Positions 1 through 12,010 of a stretch of 64,000 nt of DNA are shown piece after piece. Within the stretch, counting starts at the first letter, position 1; each line of letters opens with the position of its first letter. The position numbers and the translations under genes are program-made. Below the pieces are notes generated by a model that did not search any database, was not told the origin of the DNA, and worked only from the letters and a program-made list of their open reading frames with translations. The DNA is from Talaromyces rugulosus (taxonomy: Eukaryota; Ascomycota; Eurotiomycetes; Eurotiales; Trichocomaceae), in NCBI RefSeq assembly GCF_013368755.1, contig NC_049561.1, forward strand, positions 1,550,001 to 1,614,000. The letters are read 5' to 3'.

Positions 1-192
1 TGCCTCCGATCTTATGCCGCCGCGGGCGATCAACGAAGCTGGCGCCTAGATGATATTTTCAACATCATTTTCATAGAAACTCGACCTCACATGGACCCTA
101 CAGCTGAGAAGCACCTCTATATTTTTTCATCTCCAGTCATTCTGGATAGTGACGACCCAAGTCGTTGCACACCATTCGCAATATAAAAAGAC
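1..192. other. left-edge sequence upstream of the F-box gene
   Basis: No coding region is recognised here. It probably holds the promoter and 5' leader of the F-box gene that begins at 193. Confidence 0.4.
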
Positions 193-2011
193 ATGTTGGC
201 AGACCTACCGTCAGAAATCATATACCACATCGCACTATACCTGCCCGTAGCAAGTTCCCTCACTCATCTAGCGCAGACATGCCGCCGTTTGCACGATATT
301 GTCTCCGCGGATGCAATCTTCCGAGCCTTTGTCCAAAGCCGGTTTTCGCCATCGGTTGAAGGAATCCCTCCCTTCTGGAAAGATGTGTCGCAGGCCCTCA
401 CTTCGCGGTCGCGAGCTCTAGATAAATGTGCAATCATTGCTCGTTTTATGCTGCCTTCGCCCGACGTGAAAGTGGTCGGTATAGACCAACCGACTCGACA
501 CGACCGTCCAACAATCGGATACCGGCCCTGTTTAGACAGCTATGAGGTTTGGACCGGCGGACGCTGGGAAGACCGAGAAGAAGTCCTTGCTTGGGGGGCG
601 GCAGAGAAAATTTTTCTAAGAATTAGGAGCACTGGAAACTCGGCCGATGAGAAATGGCTACGCTTTAATGACCTGGAGGATGTGAGCAGCCATGACGATA
701 TCCGCAGTGTCCATCTATTGCGACCAAACCACCCGGGGAAGACTGCTGGGAACGAGCACATTATTTATGGCCGGGCCCGGGGTGACGTGGCTCACGTCGC
801 CATAAATCCTGACGATGCTACTTATACGGTCCAACAAACCTTTGTTACCAACCGAACAGAAGTCCATAGTCTTGATTTAAGTCCCGGACCAGCACCGATT
901 CTCGCCATACACAACGCAAGTGACTCTATCTCTCTCTATCGAACGGTGACAGAGGATTCCCAAGTGAGCTCATTTGCTTCTCTGAAAGGCGAGACGGAAG
1001 AAGGAACTCCTCGTCACTACTCCAAGTTTTTGTCTCCGACAAGGTTGGCTGTGGGATATGGAAAGAAGATCGATACTATAGCGGTCTCAGATATCGTGGA
1101 AGACCACATCTCGACATGCCGTGAGTTCTTTTTTTCCGACGACCCATTTGAAAGTAGACTATGGCCACAGAGAAAGGCACGTGTAGGAGCTATTACGCCG
1201 CTTAGCGTGGATATGAATGGGGAAAATGCGCACGGAGAAGTCTTTCTCGCCGGCTGGGGGAATAGTAGGGTGAGGTATGTAAAATTCTAGTTGCAACTAG
1301 TGGGAACACTTTTTCTCACTGACGATATTCAGACTGCATGATCTCCGATCGCCGAGAATGTATGAGCGAGAATACATAGATGTGATGGATAGCAACCCGA
1401 TATACTGCATCCAGCCCGTCAACAACCGGTTTCTCGTCGGCGCAGGTGCCGAAGCAATTATCAACATATTCGATCTCAGGATGCAAAACGCTTACAGCCA
1501 TTTTGATGCAAAGCTGTCCGAGCATAATAATCAAGCAAAGCCCAAAGGAGGCGAGTATTCCTGCTTTCTATCCCATCAACCCCCTGGAGAGTCGAGGAAA
1601 CGATACGCCTTATACCGCGGTCCAATCTACACCATGTCCTCACCATCACCTACTTCATCAACCATATACACAGGCATACTTAAGGGTGTCATGCGTCTGA
1701 ACCTTGGTTCCACCGATGATTTGCTCGGCAGTAGCAGCAACTGGTATCAAAACCATCTAGACCTAACTGTTGACGACATAAATCAGAATCCCAGCTCTGC
1801 GCCGTCCCCAATCGGAGACGTCAAAATCATGGGGCTTTCTGGCTATGAGCGACCTAGCCCGGAAGCCAAAAGCGTTAGCGCTAAATTGAGATCTCAGGTT
1901 CCATTTTGCAGTATTAGCGAAACTGACAGACTTAGAGAAAGTGAGACTGGATGGGATCGGCGTTGGAGAAGAGTCGACGAGAATCAATCTTGGCGATCTC
2001 GGGGGGACTGA
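193..2011 (+). CDS. F-box protein with WD/propeller-like C-terminal region
   Basis: Two exons, 193-1274 and 1333-2011, joined by a 58-nt intron (GTATGT...TTCAG) give a continuous 586-aa protein; the join codon is AG|A. Residues 2-40 form an F-box (MLADLPSEIIYHIALYLP, then a hydrophobic run ending near TCRRLHDIV), the Skp1-binding module of SCF ubiquitin ligases. The rest has scattered propeller-like strands (NRFLVGAGAEAIINIFDLR) but no clear repeat count. It is known of the family that the C-terminal part chooses the ubiquitination substrate; the substrate here is unknown. Convergent with the Srp40-type gene 282 bp downstream. The start is the first ATG and places the F-box at the N-terminus, as usual. 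Confidence 0.82.
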
Positions 2012-2293
2012 TAATCAAGTTGGTTTTTTTCTCTTTTTTTTTTTTTGCTTTTCATAGAACAAGTAGATAGAAAAGTTATTTGATTTTAATGATAGAATAG
2101 CAAATGTTAATATAGCAAACATTCCTGAAAACCATGCTGCGCCTCGCTCGAGAAAAATAATATGAGCACCAGTTGACAATAAAAAAACAGGTCTACCTTC
2201 AAACAAGGACCACTTTTTTCTAACTGCTCAGAGGTCTAGAATAGACAACAAAGAATACTTCTTGACAATAAATTTTTTGGCGGTAGTTCACTT
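2012..2293. other. convergent 3' region
   Basis: AT-rich spacer with T- and A-runs between two converging genes; likely the 3' UTRs and poly(A) signals of both. No gene seen. Confidence 0.5.
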
Positions 2294-3567
2294 CTAGTCC
2301 TCAAACTTGAAGCTATATTGGGATGGACCTGTATCAATAGGACCTCCGCGGTAAGACCCGCGCTTCTTCTTGTTCTTCTCTTTGGTAAACCCCTTTCCTC
2401 GTGTGATGGAAAGATCGTTGTAGGCACGCTCGGCATAAGCATATGCCACGTAAGTGTTCGAGGGGTGATCATGAGGAAGAGCACCAGCAGCAGCCAATCG
2501 AGTAGGGCGAGCTCCGGTGTGCTTTTTCTTGACCTGGGGGTCAGGAGGTAAAGGGACAGAGTTGAAGGATTCGCTTTTGGCTTCTTTCTTTTGGCTCTTG
2601 CTGTCGGATTCTGAAGCACTGGAGGCTAGGGTGCTGCTCGAATCACTTCCCGTTTTTGCTTTTTTCTCGCTTTCATCCTCGGAATCTGAGGAAGAATCGT
2701 CGGAATCGCTTGAACTGTCAGAACTACTGTCGTCGGAGTCTGGGAGCGGCTTTTTGGTAGCTTCTTCTAAAACTTCAGAGCTATCCGAATCAGAGTCGGA
2801 ATCAGAGTCGGAATCGGAATCGGAATCGGAGCCGGTATCAGAGCTACTGGATGAGCTCTCGCTCGAGGATGATGTTTCCGAAGACGAAGACTTTGTGGAT
2901 GCCTTTTTCGAGACCTTGGCCGTTTTGTTCTTCTTAGACGAAGGCTTAGCGTCATCTTCATCCTCGGCTTTACGCTTGACACCCGCCGATTTGACGGGAG
3001 GAGCGTCTTCCTCGGACTCTTCGTCTGAACTGGACTCGGACGAGGAAGAGGAATCGGATGACGAGGATTCACTTGAAGATTCCTTTTTCAGGTCGGCTGG
3101 TGCGTCGTCCATTTCGACATCGGATTTAGCCTCAGCCTCAGAATCCGAGGAATCGTCAGAATCAGAGCTGGAGTCGGAATCAGAGCTAGACGCAGACGAA
3201 GAATCGCTTGATTGAGCCTTTTCATCTCCATCCTTGTCATTGGACGCTTGCCAGTCGGAAAAGAGCGTCACCAGAGAAGGCGCAGCGGGCTTATTGTCAG
3301 ACGAAAGATCCTTTCCATTGCGCTGCTTCTCTTCTTTGAGCAGGGCACGGCTGGCAGATGAATAGCCAAAGTCGCTGAGGAAAGTCGCAACCGCGGCAAC
3401 AAGCGAACCTGGAGGGTTTTCAGGTTTGGCCTATACCATTGCGTTGTTAGTCGTTGTTTTGATTTTTTCTCTCCCAAGTAGAAGTGCTATACCTTTGATG
3501 AAGAGTCCTTGACGGTCTTCACCACCTTGCTGGACGTCGTATTCTTCTGGATCTTTTTGGCGGCCAT
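2294..3567 (-). CDS. srp40: Nopp140/Srp40-type nucleolar phosphoprotein
   Basis: Exons 3567-3493 and 3430-2294 (62-nt intron, GTATAG...TATAG, phase 0) give 403 aa. The N-terminus has a LisH-like helix (LVAAVATFLSDFGYSSASRA, about residues 33-52). The centre (about 90-300) is long Ser runs mixed with Asp/Glu and Lys blocks, the usual CK2-phosphorylated chaperone repeats. The C-terminus is the conserved SRP40_C domain with a KGFTKEKNKKKRGSYRGG block and a final aromatic tail (YSFKFED). The family acts in the nucleolus as a chaperone for H/ACA and C/D snoRNPs. Divergently arranged with Sec3 across 645 bp. The Ser/Asp repeat makes long mirror-image open frames on the opposite strand, which are not genes. 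Confidence 0.9.
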
Positions 3568-4212
3568 TGTGTCCCAATGTGATTCTTCGTGTTGTCAACG
3601 ATTGTGCTTTCTTCTTGCGCTTTGAGAATAAAAAAAATATTCTGGGGCAGAAAAAAAAAGTTTACGAGGAAAGTGCGAGGGACCGCAGGCGGTGAGCATA
3701 GCGCGGCTTTTTATTGGACAGGAGACGCGGTCTTAGGTATACAGGCGCGATCGATGACAGGCGCAAGTGCTCGCTGCTGCTCACTGCTCAGGCTGTCTTG
3801 ATCATAGCGCCAGTATTCCAGAGCTGGTCAATAACATCATACCCAAGACCTAGCTATCGACCTGTCTAATTGCATCCGCCCTAGTTGTTTTCCTGTGACG
3901 TCTGCTGGTGGGGAAGTCCTTGGCCAGTAACAGGCCGACTCCAGCATTGGCTGCCGCGCTTCGCCGCTACCTCACTGCTACTCACTAGTGGCCCTACAGC
4001 TATCTCCGTCCGCCATACCACCCGCAGGCTTCCCACATTCAAGGCCACGCTTTTGCTTACTCGAACCGGCCTGGGAGCTGTTTGACGACCCTCGCAATAA
4101 GCGCGTATGTCGACACAGCTAACTCGAGAACCCCTGGCAATCAATCGTCTGAGCCATGCAGGCCTAGTGGGGTCCGAAGCCTCCTGAACGAAACAACACA
4201 ACAGCAACAACG
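3568..4212. promoter_or_regulatory. divergent intergenic region, srp40/sec3
   Basis: A 645-bp gap between two genes transcribed away from each other, so it must carry both promoters. No recognised regulatory motif or additional gene was seen by eye. Confidence 0.5.
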
Positions 4213-7200
4213 ATGAACGCACCCCCCTCACGAGGTTACGATTCACCCGGGCCCAGGGCCCGGCGGCCGATGGGAGAACCCCGCAATGACGGTGGACCTG
4301 GAGCGGGAGAAGGTCAAATGTCAAGGGCCCAGATGTTCCAAGATGAGAAGCGGCGGATCATGAGCAGTTGTTTCTCCAAGGAAGACAGTGACGGCACTTG
4401 TACGTTGGCCCCTTGTTTACCGATTTTTTCCTTCGTCGCGGAATATACACTTTTCATTTATATAGACTGCATTCCATTCAATGATTGAGCAATACTGATC
4501 GTTGTTGGTTGCCTGTAGTGGCCGAGTCCTACATTACCCACATCCGAATCACCGAAGACGCAGCATACCCATCTGGCCCTGCACCGCCGAATTCTCCTCC
4601 GGAAAACAAGAAACCTCGACTGATTATTGTCTCGCTGAGAAAGTCGGGTCGAGTCCGCATGCATAAAGCTCGTGAGAACAACGATGGAACCTTCTCAATA
4701 GGAAAGACATGGATGCTCGATGACCTCAGCGCGATCCAATCTTACAGCGATTTACCGGCCACCACCCCTGCCGAGCAACAACAAAAAGAATGGGCCTCGA
4801 ACGTGGGGTTTGTCGTCACTGTAGGAAAGCCGTATTATTGGCAAGCAGGCAACTTCAAGGAAAGAGATTTTTTTATCGCGAGTCTTGTCAAGATCTACAA
4901 GAAATACACAGGTGGCAGGACTCCAAAGTTGATCGGCTTCGACGAAAAGCAAAGACAAGCCTTAGTAGGCGATTCAAGTCAAGGTCCGCTCCGTCCTGAA
5001 GCTTCGACCAAGCCGGCCGGACCACCACCACAGGAGCCACGACTAAATCCACCTTATCCAACCCAACCTCCAAGTCGCGAAGGAAGACCTCAGAGGCCGG
5101 ATGAGAAACTTCTGAGAGCACAACAGAGCCGTGACCAGATACGAGAGGCACGTTCAACGCCATCGCCTGGCCGGCCTGTTCACGCCCGTGACGGACCCCC
5201 TTTAAAGGCCAACGGACGGATAGAAGGCGACAGAAATGCTGCTATGGAGCAAATGGCAGATTTGGCAGGTCGTCAAACCTTGGAATCGTCTTCTGAAACT
5301 TCCCGAGCAACGTCGCGAAACAGAGACCACAGCCGACCAGGGAGAGCACCCCCTTCGCGTGATGGCAGATATGGCCATGAAATCAAACCCAACCCTGCCT
5401 TGGATGCTACGCGCGATCTGCAACGGCCTACCACAGCTGGATCCGGCGGCACAGGAAGTCTAGGACAGTCTCTTGTACAAGAGAGCAGCGAAAGACTGTC
5501 ACGGCCATCGAGCAGAGGCGATGTGGGAAGTGTACCGCCTTCTCGAGACGGCAATCTCTCCAATAGATCCTCGAGGATTTTAGACGTGGACCTACCTCCT
5601 GCTCTTCGCCCAGGTTCCCGGCCTGGCTCATCAAGCAGCATTTCAAGAGCAAACCTGGAGCCACCAAAAACGGCACACGAACCTAAAGTCGCTGCACCCG
5701 AGTTACTGCCAGCTGCTTCAAAATCAGCTGAGTCTCTAGTACTACCAATTCAGAGTTCAGTTGACACGCCTGTAGTTCCTCCTGCGACCAAGGCTGCTGA
5801 ACAACCCGAAACCCCTGCACCGACCGCCAAGCTGCCTGATATACCGGTTACTGCAACAGAAACAGAGACGAAAGATGAGGGCCACCGTCCTGGTCTCGGT
5901 CCTATGTTCAAGAAGAAGTCAGGCAAGGAGATTGCCAATGCCTTAAGCAAGGCAGCTACCGCATACTCTGCTTTCAAGCCAAGACCCGGAGGTGGTAGAG
6001 AACGTCTCATGGCGTCACAGAAGCCGCAGGCAGATGACGGGCCTGATGGCATCACAAGTGTGGTGCCAGCTCCTTTGTTACGAGGACAGAGCAGCGAATC
6101 TACCAAAACCCCTAACCCAGTAACAGAAACCGCTCCAACAACGATAACAGACTCAACAACGGAAGCCGTGCCAGCGCCGGAAGCACCACCGCCATTAACG
6201 GTGGTGACGGATACGGCTCCCGGGCCAGCTTCTATAGAAGCAGAGCCTCCGAAGGTGGAAATTACTCGAGCCGCCACAGACGAAATGACCACTCCTGTGG
6301 ATCAAGTCAAACAATTGCCCGCTGTTGATTTCGTTGTACCGGTAGAAGAGAAGCCCAGATCAAGGCCAACCTCACCGGCTCAAGAAAAGCGCCGAAGACG
6401 CCGTGAAGACAACATTGTAAAATACTGTCAGGCCCTAGGCATAGAACCCAATGTTCTTGAAGGGATCGGGGGTAATTTCGACGAGATACTGACTGACTTG
6501 GGTTGGACTGGCCGACTAAGTGATGATAAGAAAATCGACGATCTAGAAGCCGACATTCGTCGAGAAATTGGTCGGGTCCAGGCCATCAGCTGGCTTGGAA
6601 ACATTGAGCAACAAGAAGGCAAAATTGACCAATTGGCTAAGCTCATTGACAAAACCATTGACGAGTGCGAAGAGTTGGACGGTCTTCTTACCCTCTACTC
6701 TCATGAACTTAGTGTAAGTCAAGTTAACTCTAAATCTCAACTCTTTGTCACTGACGTACTTGAAAGACTCTCCACGATGATGTCGCATATATCGAAACCC
6801 AGTCCCAAGGTCTTCAGGTCCAGACTGCCAACCAAAAGCTTCTGCAAAATGAGCTACAAAACCTTCTCAACACGCTATCCATTTCCTCTAATGATCTACG
6901 GCCACTGAAGGAGGCAACCCTAAATAGCTCAGACAGTGTTCGAGTGGCCGAGAATACTCTATCCTTGTTGTACAAGGCCATGTTGACAATCGATTCTGAT
7001 ATTGGACAAAACAAAAAGCGCATGGCTGACGCTGCAGGCGATTCTAGCAGCATGGGTACATATACGGATTCAGATGTTCGTCAGATGCGTGCAATTAAGG
7101 ATAAGAAAGACAGTTACCGCGCGGAAGCTGGCGCGTTTCTAAAGCGTCTTAGGCAGTTCATGACCCTTGCGTTTAAAGCCGCAGAACAAAAACGGGTTGA

Positions 7201-8862
7201 AATTTCTTCTGCTTCTTCAACTGCTACGAAACTTGATAATACTGCTCGGAATGCAGCCCGCCAGGATCTGTGGATGTACAACGCCCTCATGCTATTTGCG
7301 CGAGAGGTTGGTACTACGGAGTGGGCGATGATCATCAATCTGTACGAGCAAGATGCAAAGACTCCATACCAAAATGAATTCCGAAATCACTGTGCAACTT
7401 GGAAGAGGGCAGTGAAAAAGAACTCTGGTGACGAACAAGATCTGCTTTTCACACATCATGAAAAGGAAAAGGATGGTGACGGCATAACCAATGCGGCTCG
7501 CAAATTGACTGTCAGGAGGGGCAAAACGGTCCGTCTAAACCACGGGGCAAAGTCCTTGGAAAAGCAATCTGGCAAATTAGAACCGTTTGAAGTGTTTGCA
7601 GGCGCCCTCCAGGAAATGCTCAAGATGATATCTCAAGAGCAGAATTTTGCGGTTCACTTTTTCCACTTGAGCTCTCTTGCATCTGGGGAGTTCCCTGATG
7701 TTGTGGCTGCTAGTGACCCTGACAACCGGCACATTCCCGACTTCACTGTGAAACAACTGCATGACCCGGACCGCGACCTTGCAAAACGAGTTGAGCAAAT
7801 TATGGATAGTATCTATTCCTTTTGGGCTACAGATATGCAGAATCTGGTCGATTGGGCTTTAAGAACCGAGCGATTGTAAGTGACTTTGACAAAATCGAAT
7901 TTCTTGTAGTCATGCTAATATTGTTTGATAGGCAAGGAGTTGGTGTGCTTGCAGCGCTTGAAGGAGCCATTTCCGAATACGATGATACGAATCAGGATTT
8001 TATTGTTCACACCTTGCAAAAATTGGTGTCGCGTCTCAACGGCTTATTCAATCGGTTTGTCGACGAACAGATTCGAGGAATTGAGGAAACCAAAGTCAAG
8101 ATCAACAAACGAAAGGGTGTTATCTCGTTCATGAGGACATTCCCTCATTTTGCAGTCGTCATTGAAAACATGTTGGCTAGCCAGCCATCGTCCAACTTCT
8201 CTGATGTCCGTGTGGCTGTTAACGAAGCATATAACAAGATTAATCGAGCGATGTGGGAAAGTCTGAAATTCATTGCCAAAGAAGCACCGGGCCAAGCACC
8301 TGGAGCTACGACCGGGACTGGTGACCCAGAAGACAAAGAAGCGCTCAATTACCATGTTCTTCTGATTGAGAATATGAACCATTACATCGAAGAAGTTGAC
8401 GTTCGTGACCTCAGCGTTCTAGAAGGATGGCGGGACCGGGCATATCAGGATTACTACGAACACATGAACCTTTATATAGATGCCGTGATCCGACGACCGC
8501 TTGGAAAACTATTAGATTTTATCGAGTCCACGGAGTCCCTGCTTACGCATACAAGCAACCCGGCGGACATCTCAGCGCGCACTAGCCATTCGAAACACGT
8601 GGCCAAGAAGTTGGTATCATCCCATGATTCAAAGGAGCTTCGCCGTGGTGCCGACCTTCTCCGCAAACGGGTTGAGAAGCACTTTGGTGATGCAGACGAC
8701 CCGGGCCTCAGCCGTAGTCTGGTGCAGAAGGTGCTCAAGGAATGCGAGAGCCGATACTCGGATGCATATGAGCGTATCAACAAAATAATTGACAGCGTCT
8801 ACGAAGGTCAAGTTGAGCTCGATTGGAATCGGGAAGAAATCAGCTCATTGTTCCGCCGTTGA
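4213..8862 (+). CDS. sec3: exocyst complex component Sec3
   Basis: Four exons (4213-4399, 4519-6713, 6767-7875, 7932-8862) sum to 1473 aa with a continuous frame; the introns use GTACGT, GTAAGT and GTAAGT donors. After a short leader, residues about 65-165 form the Sec3 PH-like PIP2-binding domain (ESYITHIRITEDA, GRVRMHKARE). About 175-680 is Pro/Ser/Arg-rich and probably disordered. Near 690-760 lies a conserved block (NIVKYCQALGIEPNVLEGIG), and coiled coil plus the Sec3 C-terminal helical bundle fill the remainder. Sec3 marks exocytosis sites on the plasma membrane and tethers secretory vesicles with the other seven exocyst subunits at hyphal tips and septa. Length fits Aspergillus Sec3. 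Confidence 0.93.
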
Positions 8863-9735
8863 TTTTTTTTTTCCCTGAAAAGGCTGTCGTGTATATTTTT
8901 TTCCTTCTTCTATTTTTCTCTCTCTTTGGATATGTCGGCGAGATATCGTGTAGTTGATGTTCAACATGGGCAAGGCATTGCAACGGGTGTATCTGGCGCA
9001 GGGGGTGATTTTTTTTTCCTCTTTCTTATACTTATAGCCTTCTATATTGAACCATACTATCTATAGTATGAAAAACGTAGAAAACATTGACAGGACAGTT
9101 ATTATAACGGCGTTACTTCAATATTCAATGTTCGTGTCAACTAGCGATATCTCCAAGTCAGTTCCCTGGGTGCCGCGCAGTCGCCCGAGACAGTGTCCAG
9201 GACTGTGTTCCATGATAGTTAGTATATATATATATATTCTTTTTCTTTTTTTATCTTTTTGATGTCATATACGGCGTATTCGTGATTGATTTAATATTAA
9301 TATCAATTCCTTTTTGTGCTCGACATTAATAGTAATCCTAACCCCATGCCGCTTTTTGCTCACTAAGACTGAGCAGTAGTAGTACAGTACTACTGTAAGA
9401 TGCGCTAGTCCGCTTCGGGAGCCGCTTAGTGGCCAAACGGGAATATTCTCATTCCTTCATTCTTTGACCATTAACCACCATCTCATTTTTCCATCATTTT
9501 CCTCTCTTCTTTTTCTATTTTCCTTTTCGATTGCCGCTTTGTGTTTTGATTCCTTGCCTATTACTATCCATTGCAGAGCCGCTAGGGTGCAATGCCTATC
9601 TCATTCTCCGAGATGCTTATTTGGAGTATAAGGCGCTCGGCTAGTTAATTTCATCAGACCAACTTACTTGGCACAGCACGATAAGACTGGGGAACAAGGC
9701 TTTGAGGATTTCAATGCATGGGGAATTTATTAAAG
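8863..9735. other. AT-rich intergenic DNA
   Basis: The 3' flank of sec3 followed by T-rich low-complexity sequence. A small perfect hairpin (AGTAGTA-cag-TACTACT) sits near 9377-9396. No gene is supported. Confidence 0.45.
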
Positions 9736-10135
9736 ATCTCTAGTGATATCCTCGAATATCCGCTCTTACAGAGCACTTATGTGATCATCGATGCTCTCGA
9801 TGAATATACAAGAGACCGAGAGCTACTTCTCCACCTTGTCGCCCAGAAATCATCAGAGTAACCTCGTGTGAAATGTATTGTCTCAAGCCGTAGCTGGCCA
9901 GATATCGAAGAGGCTCTTGAGCCTGCAACCCAAAAAGCAACGCCTTTTCTGGAGCTGAACGAAAAGTCTGTGGCCGAGGCCGTTACCACCTTACATCCGA
10001 TATAAAGTTCAGGAATTGACGAAACAAAAGAGGTATGAAGCTGCGCTGTTTCTAAACACTTGTTTTCGAACGCACGTGGGACCTTCCTGGTCTGCGAGGA
10101 GCTCGCCAAGGCAGCACGATGGAATGGGAACGCTC
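9736..10135 (+). pseudogene. NACHT (NLR-type) relic
   Basis: Translation shows the second half of a fungal STAND/NACHT ATPase: a Walker-B-like strand VIIDALDEYTRDRELLLHLV, then CIVSSRSWPDIEEAL, then FLELNEKSVAEAV, KVQELTKQKRYEAAL and TFLVCEELAKAARWN. These follow the order seen in intact NACHT proteins. It is broken: TAA at 9859, TAA at 10003, and two frame changes around 10003 and 10070. No P-loop was found upstream, so the 5' end is lost or too decayed. Such proteins act in non-self recognition and heterokaryon incompatibility; this copy cannot be functional. Same strand as the WD40 relic at 11716. Confidence 0.75.
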
Positions 10136-10172
10136 GTTCGCTTTTGACTTCATAGGGTAAAAGATGTCGTAT

Positions 10173-11281
10173 TTATATGAAGATGTATGCTAAAACGGCC
10201 GCCAGGATGCTCCAAATGCTCACTCCGGCTGCCGCAAGCGCACCGGATTCATAATCCAAACTCAGGGAATTATTCCCGAACCCCATGCTCCGTGTCCATG
10301 TCACTGGAGTTCCCTCGTTCAAGACATCCGAGCGCGCAGCATCAATCCTCCCCAAGAACTCGATCGTCAACCTAGCGGAAATTCTTGGCGTCTCCTCACC
10401 CTTTTCGGCCAAGGTATTCGCGCGAACCCACGATTGAATACTAAAACTTGTCGAAGAGTCGTCAAATGTCAGCTGCACGGTCGGGTTTGCCAGACCGCTA
10501 ATGTCGTCAAGGTCATCACCGAGTGAAATGGGATCGGCAGCCCACCATCCCTCAGTACGGGAACAGGTCGACATATTCATCTGCAAAGTAGCAAGCGGGT
10601 TCTGCTCTAGCTCCGAGCTCCCTGTTACTCGAAAAGGGAGCCCATTCCCAGTGTCCTCAGCGACAGTCAGGTTAAAATCTGGCTTGTCTCTACCCGTGAG
10701 GACTGAATAACGCCTGTCGTCGCAAATCAGCCAGCCGCCAGAAAAGTGAGGGTATATATACTTACGCCATCTCAATCGACTCAAATACAAAGGGCATATC
10801 CCGAATCTGCATGTTGCCGGAATCCATATAATCGCTAAAATACTTCGTGAAGTTCGAGTACGAGGTGAACAGCGCAACGTCGATTGGGTTTGTGTTCTCC
10901 GGTCGCTCATCTTCCGGTTCTGTCTCTGTGATCGCTAGGATTGCTGGGTACGACCACGTGTACGTGATGTTCTGCAACTGCCCGCAGAGTTCCAACTCCC
11001 CCTCCTCTTCGATCTCGGAATCGGTACGGTCGTCTCGAGGCTCGACGTCGGAGATGGTGAATACGGCGCTGCCGTTGTAGTACCTATAGACAGATTCTTA
11101 GTATGCAGCCTGTGTGGTCTGTGGATATACGGGGTTGAGCGCACGAGCCAATCCATGGATAATAGTAATAATCCAAACCCGTCACGTTCCGCGGCCGGTA
11201 ATTCTCATCTGGGTCGTAATCAAAGACAGTACCTAGAGCCTGCGCTGCGAGGAACAGCGATAACGTTGTGGCGCGGCGCAT
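10173..11281 (-). CDS. secreted, probably GPI-anchored surface protein of unknown function
   Basis: Three exons (11281-11145, 11083-10766, 10713-10173) give 331 aa. An N-terminal signal peptide (MRRATTLSLFLAAQALG) is followed by an ectodomain with many N-glycosylation sequons (NVT, NGS, NIT, NFT, NLT, NMS, NNS) and a C-terminal hydrophobic tail after a small-residue stretch (GALAAAGVSIWSILAAVLAYIFI), the pattern of a GPI-attachment signal or a single membrane anchor. The second intron is clear (GTAAGT...GACAG). The first is less so: a GTGCGC donor at 11144 preserves the frame with the acceptor at 11084, whereas the better-looking GTATAT donor at 11130 would shift it. No family recognised. It lies between two pieces of a degraded NLR gene on the other strand. 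Confidence 0.68.
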
Positions 11282-11383
11282 TGCGATTGTTGCTCAGGCT
11301 GTCGCAAACTGATTGCCACTTGTCGCAGGCGCGAAATGGGGATCCAAGAGCTGGGGTCACGCTCCTCTTTTAATATTTCTACT

Positions 11384-11519
11384 GGATACGAAGATCTAGC
11401 AGGAGTGCTAGGACCCTTCGTATCTGCTTTCTTGGCTGTCTCTGCTCTGTTGGATACGGAGATTTTGATTCGCTAGGAGTGCTAGGGCCATTCGTTTCTG
11501 CTTGGCTTTCTTGGCTGTC
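11384..11519. repeat. imperfect tandem duplication with palindromic core
   Basis: Copy 1 at 11384-11440 and copy 2 at 11452-11519 share GGATACG(A/G)AG, CTAGGAGTGCTAGG-like and TTCTTGGCTGTC blocks; copy 2 carries small insertions. In copy 1 the arms GATACGAAG (11385) and CTTCGTATC (11416) are perfect complements and enclose a second pair CTAGCA/TGCTAG. It lies 100-240 bp upstream of the surface-protein gene at 11281. Confidence 0.6.
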
Positions 11520-11715
11520 AGTTGCAGAATCGGAGCAGTAACCAATCTGTAATAGTATTTTCATATGGGAATAAATTGAAAATTGGTTATCTGGTGAAAA
11601 ATGGACCATACACGGCGGTGTGTTGTGCGCTTGGCACGGTTACCAATCGGTGATCCCATATTGGGTTCTCAAGGAGCCGATGATGGAGGACGATTGGAGT
11701 ACATGCCTTCAGATC

Positions 11716-12010
11716 CTCGAAGGGCGTAGCGGGTTGGTCAAGCCGATTGCGTGGTCCAAGGATGGAAGCTGACTCGCATCAGGGTCACTTGATCACACTA
11801 TCAAAATCCGGAACCTCTTTACTGGGAGGTGTATATCGACCCTAGAAGGGCACAGTGATTGAGTCACATCAACCACGTGGGTCTAAGATGGAAACTGGCT
11901 TGCATCAGTATCGGTTGATTACACCATCAGGATCTGGGACCTATTCACTGAGCAATGTACATCGACAACCACGGGGCATAGGAGCGCAATCTCGTTGATT
12001 GCGTTTTCGG
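11716..12010 (+). pseudogene. WD40-repeat relic of a NACHT-WD40 gene
   Basis: One reading frame shows two WD40 repeats: IAWSKDGS*LASGSLDHTI..., a GH-type strand STLEGHSD*VTS, then DGNWLASVSVDYTIRIWD and a third GH start (TTTGHRSAI). The frame is kept for about 290 nt but has three stops: TGA 11770, TGA 11860 and TAA 11884. By comparison with intact repeats, the two TGAs replace Trp and the TAA probably replaces Gln. It lies on the same strand as the NACHT relic at 9736, as expected for a NACHT-WD40 protein. Confidence 0.75.

Noticed and set aside
2517..3215. 232-codon open frame on the plus strand opposite srp40, Ser/Glu-rich
   Set aside because: It is the mirror image of the Ser/Asp codon repeats of srp40; the real gene on the minus strand has a conserved LisH start and SRP40 end, the mirror frame has no domain.
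9377..9396. Short perfect hairpin as a terminator or small RNA
   Set aside because: A 7-bp stem with a 3-nt loop occurs by chance in simple repeat DNA, and hairpin terminators are not used by eukaryotic RNA polymerase II.
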